Assembly (NCBI GenBank): GCA_036490215.1
Contig: DASXEH010000069.1
Coordinates: 1 to 64,000 of the forward strand
Source of the DNA: JASHSH01 sp036490215
GTDB taxonomy: Bacteria; Pseudomonadota; Alphaproteobacteria; Rhodospirillales; Magnetospirillaceae
DNA length: 64,000 nucleotides
Direction of reading: 5' to 3'
In this document: positions 27,266-34,801 of the stretch, one piece after another
How positions within the stretch are numbered: position 1 is the first letter of the stretch
Layout: each line of letters opens with the position of its first letter
Notes under the pieces: generated by a model
What the model was told of the DNA's origin: nothing
Databases searched by the model: none
The model's input: only the letters and a program-made list of their open reading frames with translations
Position numbers and translations under genes: made by a program

Positions 27266-28270
27266 ATGACCATGATTTCGAAAGCCCGGAAAGCAATTTT
27301 GGCGGCGGCGATCGGCGTTGCGGCAATGGCCGGTTCGAGCGCGGCCTTCGCTTTGGACAAGGTCACTTTCGGCACCGATTGGGTGGCCGAGGGCGAGCAT
27401 GGCGGCTACTACCAAGCCAAGGCCGCCGGCATCTACGAGAAATATGGGCTCGACGTCACCATCGTTCCCGGCGGACCGCAGGTCAACAATCCGCAGCTCG
27501 TCGCGTCGGGCACTGTCGATGTGGTGTTGCTGACCGCGCTGCAGGCAATTCGCTTCGCCAAAGAAGGCGTGCCGCTGGTCGGCGTCGCAGCGATGTATCA
27601 GAAGAATCCGCAGATCTTCATGGCGCACAAGTCGCAAGGGTTCAAATCGCTGGCCGACCTCAAGGGCCATCCGATCATGGTCTCGTCCTTCGCCCGCGAT
27701 GCCTTCTGGCCGTGGATGAAGCTGAAATTCGGTTACACCGACGAGCAGATCCGCCCCTACACTTTCAATCTTGCGCCGTTCCTGCATGATCCTACGGTGA
27801 TCCAGCAGGGCTATATCACCAACGAGCCGTTCACCGCCGCGGCGGAAGGATCGGATCCGCAGTCCTTTCTGTTCGCCGACGAGGGCTACAAGGACTACGC
27901 CCATTTGATCAGCGTCCGCCGCGACACGCTGGAGAATCGCCGCGATGTGCTCCAGCGTTTCATCAACGCGTCGATCGAAGGCTGGCAGCAATTCCTTTAT
28001 GGCGATCCGTCGAAAGCCTTCGAGCTGATCCGTCAGGTCAATCCGGAAATGAAGGCCGAAAGCCTCGTCCATTCGCGTGAGGCCCTGCGAGACAATGGTA
28101 TCATCGACTCGGGTGATGCCAAGACGCTGGGAATAGGCGCGATGACCGATGCTCGTTGGAAGCAGCTTTTCGACGAGATGGTCAAAGCCGGCATGTATCC
28201 GGCGGACGTCAATTATAAGGCGTCCTATGACCTCAGCCTGATCGACAAGAAATTCGGCATAAAGCAATAG
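27266..28270 (+). CDS. ABC solute-binding protein, NMT1/THI5-like (second copy)
   Basis: A 334-residue paralogue of the preceding protein with its own signal peptide (hydrophobic residues 10-26, cleavage after AFA). The mature start FGTDWVAEGEHGGYYQAKAA aligns with the first copy. The putative ligand-contact Cys-Phe of the first copy is Gly-Tyr here, so the two may bind different ligands. The ATG at 27266 has GGGGATAAGG upstream; a TTG at 27248 is less likely. No promoter was found in the short gap after the terminator, so expression may be by read-through. It is followed by the amidohydrolase with 16 bases between. Confidence 0.87.
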   Translation: MTMISKARKAILAAAIGVAAMAGSSAAFALDKVTFGTDWVAEGEHGGYYQAKAAGIYEKYGLDVTIVPGGPQVNNPQLVASGTVDVVLLTALQAIRFAKEGVPLVGVAAMYQKNPQIFMAHKSQGFKSLADLKGHPIMVSSFARDAFWPWMKLKFGYTDEQIRPYTFNLAPFLHDPTVIQQGYITNEPFTAAAEGSDPQSFLFADEGYKDYAHLISVRRDTLENRRDVLQRFINASIEGWQQFLYGDPSKAFELIRQVNPEMKAESLVHSREALRDNGIIDSGDAKTLGIGAMTDARWKQLFDEMVKAGMYPADVNYKASYDLSLIDKKFGIKQ

Positions 28271-28286
28271 ATACCTACGACAGGCG

Positions 28287-29606
28287 ATGACAGCGTTCCC
28301 GCCCTTTCCCTCAGGCGATAGCTATCGCATCGTCCGGGCGCGCCTGCCGGTTTGCTTGCTTGACGCCTCGGACGGGGGAGATCCGTCGTCCGAGGCCCTG
28401 ATTGCGGTAACGTTGACCATCGCGGGCGGCAAGATCGCTAAGATTGAGCGCAGCGAGACTGCGCCGCCGCCGCCCGACGGTTCGCCATCGATCGATCTCG
28501 ATGGCGGAATGGTGTGGCCCACCTGCACCGATCTCCACACGCATCTCGATAAGGGCTTCATCTGGAAACGCGCGCCCAATCCCAGCGGTAATTGGCGTGA
28601 TGCGATCGACGCCGTTCGTGTCGACCAAACGGCACATTGGACCGCCGAGGATGTCGCCGCCCGGATGGAGTTCGGGTTGCGCTGCGCTTATGCGCATGGC
28701 ACCTCGGCCATCCGCACGCATATCGATTCGATGGGCAAGCAGGCCGATATCAGTTGGCCGGTGCTGAGCGAGATGCGTCGCCGCTGGCAGGGGCGGATCA
28801 CGTTGCAGGGATCTGCTCTCGCGCCGCTTGGTGTTTTCGAGACGGCCGAAGGTGAGCACATCGCCAATCTGGTTGCCGAGCATGGTGGCGTCCTTGGCAC
28901 GTTTGCGCTCGACGATGCGAATGCCAGCCCGAAGCTCGATCGGCTTTTCGCCATGGCGCGTGACCGTAATATCGATGTCGATATCCATGCCGATGAGACA
29001 GCCAACCCGGCGTCGAATTGTCTGGAGCAGGTGGCCGAGGCGACGATTCGCCATGCCTATCAGGGCCGGGTGACTGCAGGTCACTGCTGTAGTCTCTCAG
29101 TCCGTCCTCCAGCCGAAGCGGCGCGGACGATTATCAAAGTGGCTGAAGCCGGCATGGCGATTGTTTCCCTGCCGCTCTGCAACCTTTATCTTCAGGATCG
29201 GCAGCCGGCGCCGCATACGCCGCGCTGGCGTGGTGTCACCGCGATCCGGGAATTGGCGGCCGGCGGTGTCGCTGTCGCCGTGGGCAGCGACAATACGCGC
29301 GATCCCTTCTACGCCTATGGCGATCTCGATCCGGTTGAGGTCTTCAGTCAGGCCGTGCGCATCGCCCATCTCGACCATCCGTGGGGCGGATGGGTGCGGG
29401 CGATCACCGCCACGCCGTCCACGGTGATGAAGGTGCCGGGCGGCGGCCTGTTGCGCACCGGTGCCGCGGCAGATCTCATTCTGTTTCGTGCGCGAGGCTG
29501 GGTCGAACTTCTCGCGCGGCCATCGGCGCCACGTCTGGTGGTTCGGAATGGGAAGGCGCTCACCGAGACGGCGCCGGACTATCGCGAGCTCGACGCGATC
29601 CTGTAA
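28287..29606 (+). CDS. cytosine-deaminase-type amidohydrolase
   Basis: A 439-residue metal-dependent hydrolase of the amidohydrolase superfamily, closest by motifs to cytosine deaminase (CodA). Metal ligands are His84 and His86 in TDLHTHLDKG, His in DVDIHADETANP near residue 232, and the Asp in AVGSDNTRDPFYAYGDLD near residue 332. The HADE motif has the catalytic Glu that in CodA protonates the pyrimidine. It is encoded right after two NMT1-type binding proteins, so it probably acts on the imported compound by deaminating or opening a nitrogen heterocycle. The exact substrate is not deducible. Confidence 0.85.
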   Translation: MTAFPPFPSGDSYRIVRARLPVCLLDASDGGDPSSEALIAVTLTIAGGKIAKIERSETAPPPPDGSPSIDLDGGMVWPTCTDLHTHLDKGFIWKRAPNPSGNWRDAIDAVRVDQTAHWTAEDVAARMEFGLRCAYAHGTSAIRTHIDSMGKQADISWPVLSEMRRRWQGRITLQGSALAPLGVFETAEGEHIANLVAEHGGVLGTFALDDANASPKLDRLFAMARDRNIDVDIHADETANPASNCLEQVAEATIRHAYQGRVTAGHCCSLSVRPPAEAARTIIKVAEAGMAIVSLPLCNLYLQDRQPAPHTPRWRGVTAIRELAAGGVAVAVGSDNTRDPFYAYGDLDPVEVFSQAVRIAHLDHPWGGWVRAITATPSTVMKVPGGGLLRTGAAADLILFRARGWVELLARPSAPRLVVRNGKALTETAPDYRELDAIL

Positions 29607-29615
29607 ATCCGGCCT

Positions 29616-30206
29616 CTAAATCCGCGCCATCCGGGCGCGGACGCGCGCGAGATGGGCGGCGCGCATCTCTTGCGTCGAACTGTCGATACGATAGAGCGCC
29701 ATCCAGATCGTCTTGCAGCGCGGGTGACATTGGGTGCGCATGCCGCGCATCAACATCCGCCGCACCGGGTGACCCGAGAGCCAAGTCAGAAATCGTGGCG
29801 CGCCGCCGGTGCTCAGCGCCACCATCAGGCGAATATTGGTCAGGGTCGGCACGAACTGGCGAACCCCTCCCGTCTTGAGCACGAAGCCGACGCCTTGTAC
29901 CCAGACGCGATCGAACCAGCCTTTGAGCATGGCGGGCAAGCCGCTATTCCAGGTCGGGAAGACGAAGACCAACCCCTCGGCCCAACGCAAATTGGCGACG
30001 TGATCGGCCACGTGCCGCGTATTGATCTCCATGTTGTGGTATTCGAGCCGATCCTGGCGCGACATTACCGGATTGAAATTCTCGGCATAGAGATCGGTGA
30101 CGCGCACTTCGTGGCCGCCTTCCGCCAGACCGGCCAAGGCCACATCGCGCACCGCAGCGGTGAAGCTCTCGGCGACGGGATGGGTATAGACCAACAGAAT
30201 GCGCAT
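29616..30206 (-). CDS. flavodoxin-fold NAD(P)H-dependent oxidoreductase
   Basis: A 196-residue protein of the NQO1/MdaB/KefF group (Flavodoxin_2). It has the phosphate-binding YTHPVAESFTAA at residues 7-18 and the FMN/FAD segment VFVFPTWNSGLPAMLKGWFD near residue 80. The rest is the usual VWVQGVGFVL strand and a basic C-terminal helix. It is last in the minus-strand unit ATPase-permease-reductase, 13 bases after the permease stop. It may reduce a quinone, azo or nitro-like substrate, or supply reduced flavin. The role in this pathway is inferred from position only. Confidence 0.83.
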   Translation of the reverse strand: MRILLVYTHPVAESFTAAVRDVALAGLAEGGHEVRVTDLYAENFNPVMSRQDRLEYHNMEINTRHVADHVANLRWAEGLVFVFPTWNSGLPAMLKGWFDRVWVQGVGFVLKTGGVRQFVPTLTNIRLMVALSTGGAPRFLTWLSGHPVRRMLMRGMRTQCHPRCKTIWMALYRIDSSTQEMRAAHLARVRARMARI

Positions 30207-30219
30207 GGGCGACGGAATC

Positions 30220-31047
30220 CTATCGCTGCGCGCTTTCGTGCCAGTGCCGCAGCATGAAGCGCGACAGCATCGACAGTAGGAAGAAGATCGCGATACCCGT
30301 GGCCGAGATCAGCACAAGTGCTGCGAACATGCGCGGGATTTCCAGCCGATAGCCGGTTTCAAGGATGCGATACGCGAGGCCGGAGCGCGCACCGCCCGTA
30401 CCCGCGACAAATTCCGCCACCACCGCGCCGATCAGCGCCAGGCTGCCCGAAATACGCAGGCCTGCGAGGTAGAAGGGCATAGCGCCAGGCAGGCGCAGCA
30501 AGGTCAGGCTCTGCCAGCGATTGGCACCGTAAAGGCGGAAAAGGTCGACCAAGTTGCGGTCGGCGCTGTTCAGGCCCACAGCAGCATTCGAGACGACCGG
30601 GAAGAAGGCGACCAACCAGGCACAGATCAGCAGCGCGAGCTGCGTGTCCTTGGCCCAGATGATGATCAGCGGCGCGATCGCGACAATCGGCGTCACCTGC
30701 ATGATGACGGCATAGGGAAACAAGCTACGCTCGATCCAGCGCGAGCTGGTGAACAGCATTGCGAGAAGCAGGCCGCCCACCGCTGCGACGACGAAGGCCT
30801 CGACGGTGATCGTCACCGTCACCACGAGGCTGGGGAATAGGCTGCCGAAGTCATGAAACAGCGTGCCGACGATATTGGTCGGACTCGGCAGCAGGTATTG
30901 CGGCAGGTTGTTGATCCGCACCGCCGCTTCCCAGATCGCCAGGAACAGAAAGCCGAAAACATAAGGCGCGGCTTGGGTAAGCACCCAGCCGATCGATTTG
31001 CTAGCCGACGACTTCGCGGGCGCAGGGGCTTTCACGTTTTCGCTCAT
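30220..31047 (-). CDS. ABC importer permease, SsuC/TauC/ThiX-like
   Basis: A 275-residue membrane protein with about six hydrophobic segments and a BPD_transp_1 domain of the nitrate/sulfonate/pyrimidine importer class. The EAA-like loop is YGANRWQSLTLLRLPGAMPF near residues 175-194. The ATG at 31047 overlaps the ATPase stop by four bases (ATGA). No binding protein is in this unit; the two NMT1-type proteins at 26147 and 27266 are the natural partners. Confidence 0.88.
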   Translation of the reverse strand: MSENVKAPAPAKSSASKSIGWVLTQAAPYVFGFLFLAIWEAAVRINNLPQYLLPSPTNIVGTLFHDFGSLFPSLVVTVTITVEAFVVAAVGGLLLAMLFTSSRWIERSLFPYAVIMQVTPIVAIAPLIIIWAKDTQLALLICAWLVAFFPVVSNAAVGLNSADRNLVDLFRLYGANRWQSLTLLRLPGAMPFYLAGLRISGSLALIGAVVAEFVAGTGGARSGLAYRILETGYRLEIPRMFAALVLISATGIAIFFLLSMLSRFMLRHWHESAQR

Positions 31048-31889
31048 AGCTCTTCCCCTCCGCCGGCAAGCATCGCCTTGTGCAGCCATCCCGAGACCTG
31101 GCGGCAGAAATCGTTATAGACCTGCGATATCCGGTACTCTTCGGTGCGTGGGTACGGCGCGGAAATCGACAGGTCCGCCATCAGCCGCCCTGGATGCGAC
31201 GCCATCACGACAATACGGTCAGACAAGAACGCCGATTCGTAGACGCTATGCGTCACAAAGATCACGGTGAGTTTCTGGGTCTCCCATAGCTGCAGCAGAT
31301 CGTTGTTGAGCCGCAGGCGCGTGATCTCGTCGAGCGCCGCGAAAGGCTCGTCCATCAGCAAGACCTTCGGCCGCGTGATCAGGGCGCGCGCGATCGAGAC
31401 CCGCATCTTCATGCCGCCCGACAATTCGCGTGGATAGCTCTTGGCGAACTTCTGCAGATTGACCTGCGCCAGCAGGTCCATCACCTCATCGCGTACTTCG
31501 CCGCGACGCTTTCCTTTGAGCCGCAGCGGCAGGTAGACGTTGTCGAATACGGTCGCCCAGGGCATCAGCGTCGCTTCCTGGAAGACGAAACCGATCTCAG
31601 GCATCGGCCGCGCGTGTCCGTCATAGCTTGCCGTCGGCCAATCGATCTGACCCGCCGAGCACACTTCAAGCCCGGCAATCATGCGCAGCAACGTGCTCTT
31701 GCCGCAGCCGGACGGGCCCAAAAGGCTCAGGAATTGGGGAGAGGAGGGGATGTCCAGGCTGAAACTGCGAATCGCTTCGGTGCCGTTGGGATAGGTCTTG
31801 GCCACCGATTGGATTGCGATGAGAGGCCGCGCCGCGGGATCGCTGGCGCTGGACGATGCCGGCGAAGATGCCAGCGAAGACGACGACAT
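31044..31889 (-). CDS. ABC importer ATP-binding protein, SsuB/TauB/ThiZ-like
   Basis: A 281-residue ATPase of the nitrate/sulfonate/taurine class. Walker A is LLGPSGCGKSTLLRMIAG, the Q-loop is in GFVFQEATLMPW, the signature is LSGGMKMRVSIARAL, and Walker B is KVLLMDEPFAALDE. The first 25 residues are an unusual Ser/Ala-rich run (MSSSSLASSPASSS). The ATG at 31889 has GGGAG upstream; a codon at 31955 is in frame but directly follows a stop. First gene of its unit, with a long leader of about 220 bases carrying a pentanucleotide repeat. Confidence 0.9.
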   Translation of the reverse strand: MSSSSLASSPASSSASDPAARPLIAIQSVAKTYPNGTEAIRSFSLDIPSSPQFLSLLGPSGCGKSTLLRMIAGLEVCSAGQIDWPTASYDGHARPMPEIGFVFQEATLMPWATVFDNVYLPLRLKGKRRGEVRDEVMDLLAQVNLQKFAKSYPRELSGGMKMRVSIARALITRPKVLLMDEPFAALDEITRLRLNNDLLQLWETQKLTVIFVTHSVYESAFLSDRIVVMASHPGRLMADLSISAPYPRTEEYRISQVYNDFCRQVSGWLHKAMLAGGGEEL

Positions 31890-31965
31890 ACCGCTACAAC
31901 TCCCTTCCGCGCCACTACGGCGCTCCCAGCGCCCCGGTGACAGGATTTCAATCATCTAGTGCGGG

Positions 31966-32015
31966 CCAAGCCAAGCCAAGCCAAGCCAAGCCAAGCCAAG
32001 CCAAGCCAAGCCAAG
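31966..32015. repeat. ten perfect tandem copies of a 5-bp unit (CCAAG on the + strand)
   Basis: The unit repeats exactly ten times over 50 bases with no mismatch. It lies in the intergenic region, 77-126 bases upstream of the ATPase start and downstream of the predicted sigma-54 start point (about 32107). The transcript would therefore contain ten CUUGG units in its leader. Perfect short tandem repeats like this change copy number by slipped-strand mispairing. No coding frame of a recognised gene crosses it. Confidence 0.95.
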
Positions 32016-32117
32016 CTTGTCAACCTGCACTCAAATCGCGTCAATTGCCCGAATATGATGCAATCGCGCCACGCAAACCTGCCACCGCCAAGCTTCCCCG
32101 ACGGCTCCACTAGAAAG

Positions 32118-32133
32118 AGCAATGGCTGTGCCA
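32118..32133 (-). promoter_or_regulatory. sigma-54 promoter of the ATPase-permease-reductase unit
   Basis: Reading the minus strand, TGGCACAGCCATTGCT matches the consensus TGGCAC-N5-TTGCT in every specified base, with ten bases between GG and GC. Transcription would start near 32107 and run toward the ATPase at 31889. It lies 32 bases past the stop of the upstream SDR gene on the same strand. A perfect match in the right place and direction makes RpoN dependence likely. Confidence 0.8.
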
Positions 32134-32164
32134 GATTATACGCTATCCACGCACCGCCGCCGCC

Positions 32165-32938
32165 CTACGGCATGAACTGGCCGCCATTGATCTCGATGAT
32201 CTGGCCGGTGATGTAGCTGCTCAGGACTTCCGAGGCCAGGAACAGGTAGGTGCCGACACATTCCTCCGACGTGCCGGCGCGGCCCATCGGAATCGTCGCC
32301 TCCTGCATTTTGAACACGTCTGGCGGCGTGTGGCGGTCATGGAAGGCCGTGGTGATCAGGCCCGGCGCAACGGCATTCACGCGAATCTTGTCCTTCACCA
32401 CTTCCTTGGCCAAGCCGCGCGTGAAGGTGCTGACGAAGCCCTTCGACGCGGCATAGAGCGTCGCGCCGGTGCCCCCGCCATTGCGCGCAGCTAGCGACGT
32501 CGTTGTGATGATCACGCCGCCCTGCTTCTTGAGCCAGGGCAGAGCGGCGCGACTGGCCCGTACCACCGAATGGGCATTGAGATCGAAGACGGTGTTGTCG
32601 AATTCGTCATTGCCGTCGATCAGCGGTTTGCGCTGGACCATACTGCCGGCGTTGTTGATCAAGCCATCCAGACGACCAAACTTTTTCGTGGTGGCATCGA
32701 CGAGCGCTGCGGCACCGCCGGGCTTCGCGATGTCGCCGCCGACCAACAGCGCCTTGGCGCCAGCCTTCTCGATATCGGCCGCCACGGCCTCGGCTTCGCT
32801 CTTGCTGCTGTTGTAGTGGACGGCCACCGTGGCGCCTTGCTGCCCAAATGCCCGCGCCACGGCGGCGCCGATACCGATCGATGCGCCGGTGATCAAGTAG
32901 ACTTTGCCTTCGAGATCGGGAATGCGGAGGGCTGACAT
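32165..32938 (-). CDS. short-chain dehydrogenase/reductase
   Basis: A 257-residue classical SDR. The cofactor motif YLITGASIGIGAAVARAF is near residue 13, NNAG is near residue 92, and the catalytic Ser and YAASK are in the ITTTSLAARNGG to LYAASKGFVSTF region (residues 140-170). The protein ends IIEINGGQFMP. After the first strand the sequence VAVHYNSSKSEAEAV suggests an NADPH preference. The ATG at 32938 follows GGAGCCC; an upstream in-frame start at 32995 adds nothing family-like. It is upstream of and co-directional with the sigma-54-driven transporter unit, but probably separately transcribed. Confidence 0.87.
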   Translation of the reverse strand: MSALRIPDLEGKVYLITGASIGIGAAVARAFGQQGATVAVHYNSSKSEAEAVAADIEKAGAKALLVGGDIAKPGGAAALVDATTKKFGRLDGLINNAGSMVQRKPLIDGNDEFDNTVFDLNAHSVVRASRAALPWLKKQGGVIITTTSLAARNGGGTGATLYAASKGFVSTFTRGLAKEVVKDKIRVNAVAPGLITTAFHDRHTPPDVFKMQEATIPMGRAGTSEECVGTYLFLASEVLSSYITGQIIEINGGQFMP

Positions 32939-33005
32939 ATGGGCTCCGATGAATTGTGGAGCCGCGATTGTTTCAGACCCTGCGTGGCACGACAACGATG
33001 GATTG

Positions 33006-33036
33006 ACGGGACGACGGGGTAAATCCGTCGTCCCGT
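33006..33036. repeat. 12-bp perfect hairpin between the AlgH and SDR genes
   Basis: ACGGGACGACGG at 33006-33017 pairs perfectly with CCGTCGTCCCGT at 33025-33036 across a 7-base loop. It lies 6 bases beyond the AlgH-family stop on the minus strand and upstream of the SDR. There is no U-run, so it is a strong stem that may end or protect the AlgH message rather than a textbook intrinsic terminator. Confidence 0.6.
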
Positions 33037-33041
33037 TCAGG

Positions 33042-33674
33042 TCAGATGCTCAGGGTCCGTTTCGCCCAGGCCAAATCCCAGATCTTCTCGGGATCGGTGT
33101 CGAAAATCAGGCGCGCATCGAGCGGCGCAACGACCCAAGCATGCTTGTCCACTTCGGCTTCCAGTTGTCCGGGTAGCCAGCCCGCGAAGCCGAACGCGAT
33201 CAGCGTCTTCTTGGGACCTTTGCCGCGCGCCATGTCCTTCAAGATCGTGGTCGACGAGGTGACGGAGACACCCTTGCCGATGGCCTTGGTGCTGGCATCG
33301 CGATAGTCAGTGCTGTGCAGGATGAAGCCGACCTGCTCTTGGATCGGACCACCAGCGAAGATCGGCACCTCGCCGTTCACGCGGCCATGTTTCTGGCCGA
33401 CGGCATCAAGCAGCTCGCCCATCGGATGCTTGCCGACCGGACGATTGATCGTCACGCCGAATGCGCCGTCGCGATCATGTGCGATGATCAGGATGACCGC
33501 GTGTTCGAAGCGCGGATCGGCGATGTCGGGCGTGGCCACTAGAAGCTGGCCCGTCAGCGAGCTGCTATCGGGGTTGGCCGCAGCCGCTTGAGGCTGCTGA
33601 GCCTGCAGTGTGGAGAGGGGGGAGAGGAACAGCGCGGCGATGAAAAGCCGCGACAGAATTTTTGAGAAGGCCAT
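33042..33674 (-). CDS. YqgE/AlgH-family protein with a signal peptide
   Basis: A 210-residue protein whose domain (from about residue 35) has family motifs: GQLLVATPDIADPRFEHAV, GAFGVTINRPVGKHPMGELL and FAGGPIQEQVGF. What is unusual is the N terminus MAFSKILSRLFIAALFLSPL ending in LQAQ, a convincing Sec signal peptide. Most AlgH/YqgE proteins are cytoplasmic. The start at 33674 is preferred; a longer frame to 33722 starts in sequence that is not family-like. The family's biochemical function is unclear. It is a monocistronic unit between an SDR and the 2-oxoacid oxidoreductase genes. Confidence 0.85.
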   Translation of the reverse strand: MAFSKILSRLFIAALFLSPLSTLQAQQPQAAAANPDSSSLTGQLLVATPDIADPRFEHAVILIIAHDRDGAFGVTINRPVGKHPMGELLDAVGQKHGRVNGEVPIFAGGPIQEQVGFILHSTDYRDASTKAIGKGVSVTSSTTILKDMARGKGPKKTLIAFGFAGWLPGQLEAEVDKHAWVVAPLDARLIFDTDPEKIWDLAWAKRTLSI

Positions 33675-33745
33675 GGTCACCGCCAGTCGCGAATGCGGAA
33701 AGAACCAAGACCAACCTAGCACCCCCCTCTATCAGGGGTTGTGAC

Positions 33746-34801
33746 TTAACGGAGGGATGCGTTCAGCTTGGCGAGCGCAGCGGCGCCAGGCACGAGTTTA
33801 TCGTCACTTAGCGCGTTCAGCGGCTCATCGATCGTGTTGAGATAATCGTGCAGGTCCTGCGCTGCGGCGTCGAAATAAAGCAGACCCGTCACAATTTCGC
33901 CCGCAGCGTGCCTTTCTTGAAGGAACGACATCGCCGTCAGCCGATCGCTGGGATCGTATTCATCGGCGAGTTTGCGCAGACGCAGAACCGTACCATCGTG
34001 CTGCGTCACCATCGTCACCGTGCCCGGCGCGTATTCGGCGGCGATCGGCGCGTGATCGACCATCACGTCGAGACGATTCACCGCTTCATTATGGGCGCGC
34101 ACATAGTCGAAACTTTTGGTCGAGCCTTCATGGTTGTTGAAGGCGACGCAGGGCGACAGCACATCGATGAACGCCGCACCGTGATGGCTGAGCGCGGCTC
34201 TGATCAGGGGGATCAGTTGTGTCTTGTCGCCCGAAAAGCTGCGCGCGACGAAGCTGGCGCCGAGCTGCAATGCCATGCCGACCAGATCGATCGGCGCATC
34301 GAAATTCACCGCGCCCTTTTTGCTCTTCGAACCCTTGTCGGACGTCGCCGAGAATTGGCCCTTGGTCAATCCATACACGCCATTGTTCTCGACGACATAG
34401 GTCATGTTCACACCGCGGCGGATGCTATGTGCGAACTGGCCCAGGCCGATCGAGGCGCTGTCGCCATCGCCCGAGACGCCGAGATAGACCAGATCGCGAT
34501 TGGCCATGTTCGCACCGGTGAGCACCGACGGCATGCGGCCATGCACCGAATTGAAGCCGTGCGACGAACCAAGGAAGTAGGTCGGCGTCTTCGACGAGCA
34601 GCCGATGCCGGAGAGCTTGGCGAGACGATGCGGCGGCAGATCGAGTTCGAAACAGGCCTGGATGATCGCGGCGCTGATCGAGTCGTGGCCGCAGCCGGCG
34701 CAGAGCGTCGAGACCGCACCTTCGTAGTCGCGATGGGTGAAACCCAGCTTGTTCTTCGGCAGGCTGGGATGGTGAAGTTTGGGCTTGGGGAGAAAGGTCA
34801 T
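33746..34801 (-). CDS. korB: 2-oxoacid:ferredoxin oxidoreductase, beta subunit (KorB-like)
   Basis: A 351-residue TPP-binding subunit. It has the N-terminal TLCAGCGHDSISAAI motif, the GCSSKTPTYFLG cluster-associated segment, and the TPP/Mg site from GDGDSASIGLGQFAH to VVENNGVYGLTKGQ. The extra C-terminal region (residues 230-345) is typical of the KorB/2-oxoglutarate branch. It overlaps the alpha gene by four bases. With its partner it would oxidatively decarboxylate a 2-oxoacid, most likely 2-oxoglutarate, passing electrons to ferredoxin. Confidence 0.88.
   Translation of the reverse strand: MTFLPKPKLHHPSLPKNKLGFTHRDYEGAVSTLCAGCGHDSISAAIIQACFELDLPPHRLAKLSGIGCSSKTPTYFLGSSHGFNSVHGRMPSVLTGANMANRDLVYLGVSGDGDSASIGLGQFAHSIRRGVNMTYVVENNGVYGLTKGQFSATSDKGSKSKKGAVNFDAPIDLVGMALQLGASFVARSFSGDKTQLIPLIRAALSHHGAAFIDVLSPCVAFNNHEGSTKSFDYVRAHNEAVNRLDVMVDHAPIAAEYAPGTVTMVTQHDGTVLRLRKLADEYDPSDRLTAMSFLQERHAAGEIVTGLLYFDAAAQDLHDYLNTIDEPLNALSDDKLVPGAAALAKLNASLR

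Noticed and set aside
31959..32216. plus-strand open frame reading the pentanucleotide array as a five-residue protein repeat
   Set aside because: It has no ribosome-binding site and no promoter; the repeat is better explained as intergenic leader sequence.
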